Source: Berberis thunbergii (lineage: Eukaryota; Streptophyta; Magnoliopsida; Ranunculales; Berberidaceae). Taken from it: a DNA stretch of 64,000 nt. A program made the position numbers and the translations under genes. How positions within the stretch are numbered: the stretch's first letter is position 1; every line of letters begins with the position of its first letter. Positions 60,785 through 64,000 of the stretch are shown one piece after another. The notes below the pieces were generated by a model. That model was not told where the DNA came from, did no database searches, and was given only the letters and a program-made list of their open reading frames with translations. The stretch lies in contig QNQO01000815.1 of NCBI GenBank assembly GCA_003290165.1, positions 62,001-126,000 of the forward strand. The letters are read 5' to 3'.

Positions 60785-61890
60785 TATACCTTCAGATATT
60801 CTGTTGGGGCTGCCACTTTCTCCTAGAGACACTTGTTCCTCAGTAACAATTGAGAGCTCTCTTTGGCTCTCTTCTGGTCTACTACAATGCCTTCAAGCTG
60901 GAATTTTAGAAACTCGATCATGTTCAATTACCAAATAAAATAGACTAGCAACTGATACCAGGCACCACAATAGAAGAAGTATCCCCACCAACGGAGCCAA
61001 CATCCGCCCCATTTTCTTCACAAATCGTTCTTAACTCAAAATTCTTTTCTAAAGGAAGACGCAAAATACAGTAATAGAATGCGTGAAGATGAAGATTTTC
61101 AGAGCTGCAATTGACACACACAATGAATCAGATCTGAAATTGTTCAAAAAGATTACACTAGCAGCATTGCTGAATTGAAAATCTTTTATGACATAAAGAT
61201 GCAAAAATGTAAAGTAGCTCTAAAATTACAAAGAGTCTCTCTAAATTTTTAGAAATCCGAAACTTGCACAAATAGAACATAAAGCAATGCCAATCAATCC
61301 ATCGAAACAAACACCGAAATTGCAGAGATTGAAACTAGAAAATGTAACAAAACAAGAATGAAGAAGGTGTTAGTTAAGCAAACCTAAGTTGTGTCTTCAT
61401 TTCATTCAAGCTAACTAAAAATTAGTACAAAAAAGCAGAGAGAGAACTCAACGATTGATCGTTCAGAGTATAGATTGAACTACATTCACTTAATCGAAGC
61501 TAAAAATCACACACATTAGAGAGCTTAAGAAGGAAGATCTAAACAAGCAGATAGCGATCTTTCAAAGAAAACTTACGAAGTCTAGGGTCACAGATTGAAG
61601 AACCGATCCCTAGAAGAAGAAGCTCTCTCTGTCTTGCCTTCTATACTCTTCGTATTGCCTTCTCGACCGACTATTGCTCCTCCTCGACTTCGCCCTCTCT
61701 CTTTCGTTCTCCTTCTCCTTTTCCTTCTCTCTTTCCCTCTCCTTGAAATTTTAGGGTTTGAAGCAAATTAAGGGTTGAAAAGTGCAGAGTTGGGGGGAGA
61801 TGGAGCGGGAACCAAATTCTTTTCGCAAAATTTTGCCCGCGAGAAATCGACTTACTTCTCCACACGTCCACGTGCAACACACGTGCACTT
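60785..61890. other. Sequence between two CACTA-like ends, no gene seen
   Basis: CT-rich stretch at 61600-61745 (TCTCTCTTTCGTTCTCC...) and AT-rich remainder. It could be the interior of a larger CACTA element ending at 62127. Confidence 0.35.
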
Positions 61891-62127
61891 TTGCAACGAT
61901 TTTAAGCCGTTGGGCACTATAGCCACGATTTTTAGCCGTGGCAAACACACCAACGGTTTAGAACCATGGCTAAGCCTGTTTTTAGCCACAGTTTTAGGCC
62001 GTTGGCCATTATAGCCACGGTTTTTAGCCGTGGCAAATAAACCAACGGTTTAGAGCCGTGGCAAATAAACCAACGGTTTAGAGCCGTGGCCACCTCAGTG
62101 TAGCTAAACAGGCCTTTTGGTGTAGTG
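61891..62127. mobile_element. Second CACTA-like terminus, same repeat family
   Basis: Repeats GCCACGGTTTTTAGCCGTGG and CCAACGGTTTAGAGCCGTGG (two near-identical units at 62040-62085), ending CTTTTGGTGTAGTG at 62127. Same orientation as the 60784 end. Confidence 0.65.
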
Positions 62128-62149
62128 TCTAGCCACGCAGGCGAAAAAG

Positions 62150-62700
62150 AATTCTTCCCAGCACAGGTCCTCTCAAGGACTAAGCTAGAGGACTACATGA
62201 GCCTAGCCTGTTCGAGCAGAGATGGTTCCTCAGTAACCCATTTCTTGTTCACAATTGGGGTATATTATAAAGTCTAGCCTATGCAGGCATAACAGACTTA
62301 TTCACATATCAGGTTCTCCCAAGGACTAAGCCTTAGAAGTACAGGAGTCTAACTTTTTCAGGCAAAGATGGTTCCTCATCAACCCAACTCCCATTCAGGA
62401 TTGAGGCATATTATATAGTCCAGCCTAGACGAACACGAAAGAATTTTTCCCATCTTAGGTCCTACCAAGGACTGAGCTAGAAAAGGATAGGAGCCTAGCT
62501 TGTTTAGGGAAAATGGTTTTCAAGCGTAAATTACTTTTTCTCAGCTCAAGACCTCTCAAGGATCGAGCTAGATAAATACAAAGAATAGATCCCATTTGGG
62601 CGAAGATGACTCCTCAACAACCTAATTCCCGTTTAGGAATGGGATGTATTATGGGAGCCCAAACCAAAAAGGCAGAGACAACTCCTCTTTGATTCATAGT
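62150..62700. repeat. Diverged tandem array, about 140-150-bp period
   Basis: Four units share the order AGGTYCTMYCAAGGACTRAGCY, AGGAGYCTAGCYTGTT, GCAGAGATGGTTCCTCA, AACCCAATTCCCRTTCAGG, GGYRTATTATATAGTCCAGCC (unit starts near 62165, 62310, 62458 and 62550). The third unit is truncated. Non-coding. Confidence 0.7.
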
Positions 62701-63099
62701 CATCCTCAGGACAACCAAGATTGCATGTATATAATACCAAACTTTAGTCTAACAGTAGATGGTTTACCAGGCAAACTAAACACTACAAAGGTCAGATACT
62801 AGCAAGGAAGTATAGTCTTCAACGTGAAAACAACTCCTACAAAAGCTCAACTTTTAAGGGATACAATAATTACATCACTAAGGGAGGACGGCCTGCATAA
62901 ACAAATGTGATTATCCTAAAACTTAACTTTCACAGAAGATTTGGTTATTATTGTTGATAGAATATGAGCACGGACAAGCTAAGAATGGGATCTAGTCTAG
63001 TCTAAAGCCCTACTTCAGGTGGGGTTAGATACACCTGCCTGCTCGGCCTAATCTAAGCAAGAATTGGAAATGGCAAAGGACATGCACAGACAAAAAGAA

Positions 63100-63763
63100 A
63101 AAGGGAAATTTTCTCATTAATAAATTTTTCTTTCTTTACAATGCCACTCATGCAGTGGGAGTGGAGTCAAGAACATTCTCTTGCTAATCTAGAATGGCCC
63201 CAGTGTCAGCAAAAGGCTTTGGAACAACAGGATCGACGGTCATCCCTACAATAGGCGGATCGACCTCAGGACCACTCTATGGGGAAGAAGATGAACAATC
63301 TTCTTCCTAAAAGCGGGCAAATGCCAGCTACCTAGAGGCAAAAATGTCCCAGTTCGCATGATCTTGCCCAATGTGGTCCAACAAGTCCAGCCTACTAGCA
63401 AAACTTTGCTAAAGACTGTAATTTCAACAACATCAAGGAACTCCTTCTCCTTGACAGCCTACTGCATATTCAAGGCAGACAACTCTCCATGCACTCTAGA
63501 CAGGCCACACTCACTGTATACCAACCTATGCTCAGCTGCAATTCAAATTGCACGCTTGTAGTTCCTCTCTTGAGGAAGCTAGGACACTTGCAGCAGAACA
63601 ACGTCATAGAGTTCCTTTTGCCAAGAAAACTCAGCACTTTCGTGATCCAGAACACTCTGGATTTCAACACAGATGTTTGGGCAGATGACAGATGGTCAAC
63701 AACCTCCGCTTGCTCAGCTATCAATATGTCCTGATCCTCTCGAACTCCCCCGAGCTTGGTCAA
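63100..63763 (-). other. Possible retroelement gag or coiled-coil relic
   Basis: Across frames the minus strand reads LIAEQAEVVDHLSSAQTSVL, ERNYKRAI then IAAEHRLVYSECGLSRVHGE and AVKEKEFLDVV. This is helix-prone, coiled-coil-like sequence broken by stops, of the kind found in plant retrotransposon proteins. I cannot assign a family. Confidence 0.35.
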
Positions 63764-63814
63764 GTAATCATCTTTGCATTTTTTTTTCTTTCTTCTTCTC
63801 TCTTTAGAGCTTCA

Positions 63815-63870
63815 CGGTTGAATCAGATAGCTTCAACAGAGCAGGGGTTGGAGAGCGTGTTTGAGGTACA
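63815..63870 (+). other. Possible exon at the right edge
   Basis: After CTCTCTTTAG an open frame reads ASRLNQIASTEQGLESVFE and meets a GAG/GTACAA donor-like site. It is too short to identify. Confidence 0.2.
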
Positions 63871-64000
63871 AATCTTTTTACTTTCAAAAGATTTTCACCG
63901 AAATTTCCACGATGATGACCCTGAAAATGTAACCCACATCTATACATTGAGTATCTATGTATAAATATTGTATGCATTAAGGTGATTGATGTGATTGATT

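Overview
The window is nuclear DNA from a flowering plant, most likely a eudicot. The genes carry GT-AG introns, there is a DYW-class PPR gene relic, a plastid outer-envelope Omp85 gene, an amino acid permease (AAP) gene, and many plant transposons (copia, LINE, MULE, hAT, CACTA-like and tRNA-derived SINEs). I cannot name the species.

Five host genes look intact or nearly so, all on the minus strand: (1) the 5' part of an AAP-type amino acid permease, cut by the left edge (1-1352); (2) OEP80/Omp85, the plastid outer-envelope beta-barrel protein, resolved into 16 exons over 15 kb (4506-19656); (3) a two-RRM glycine-rich hnRNP-like RNA-binding protein (26132-29174); (4) a multi-span RING-H2 E3 ubiquitin ligase (37714-38975); (5) a plant TMEM245-like membrane protein with one apparent 1-nt frameshift near its N terminus (44340-47549). 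A 53-codon membrane-protein ORF (2830-2991) may be a sixth.

Decayed genes: a DYW PPR pseudogene with three stops and a frameshift (22035-23923), an O-fucosyltransferase-like pseudogene (42545-43060) and a CYP703-like P450 relic (12945-13225).

The rest is mainly mobile DNA, often nested. OEP80 intron 15 holds a 1.37-kb MULE with a perfect 9-bp target duplication that carries a PPR gene piece (a Pack-MULE). OEP80 intron 8 holds copia and P450 relics, and OEP80 intron 1 holds a piece closely matching the PPR pseudogene 4.7 kb away. A hAT element with perfect 8-bp duplication (29489-30649) lies just upstream of the hnRNP gene. A second hAT (31700-32196) has split a LINE remnant. A foldback-like MULE lies at 40794-41970. 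A degraded Ty1/copia element (about 48.7-53.8 kb) is interrupted by a SINE with a 14-bp target duplication. At least four dispersed tRNA-derived SINEs and an AT-rich repeat family (three copies) are present.

The most unusual region is 53.8-59.5 kb, where pieces of five unrelated genes (ABCG transporter, a coiled-coil protein, polygalacturonase, calcineurin-like phosphoesterase, OTU deubiquitinase) lie side by side with introns and splice sites kept, four on the plus strand. This looks like a gene-capturing transposon (Helitron-like or Pack-type), but I could not find its ends. The right end (60.3-64 kb) holds CACTA-like subterminal repeats, a diverged tandem array of about 140-150 bp, and unassigned retroelement-like sequence.
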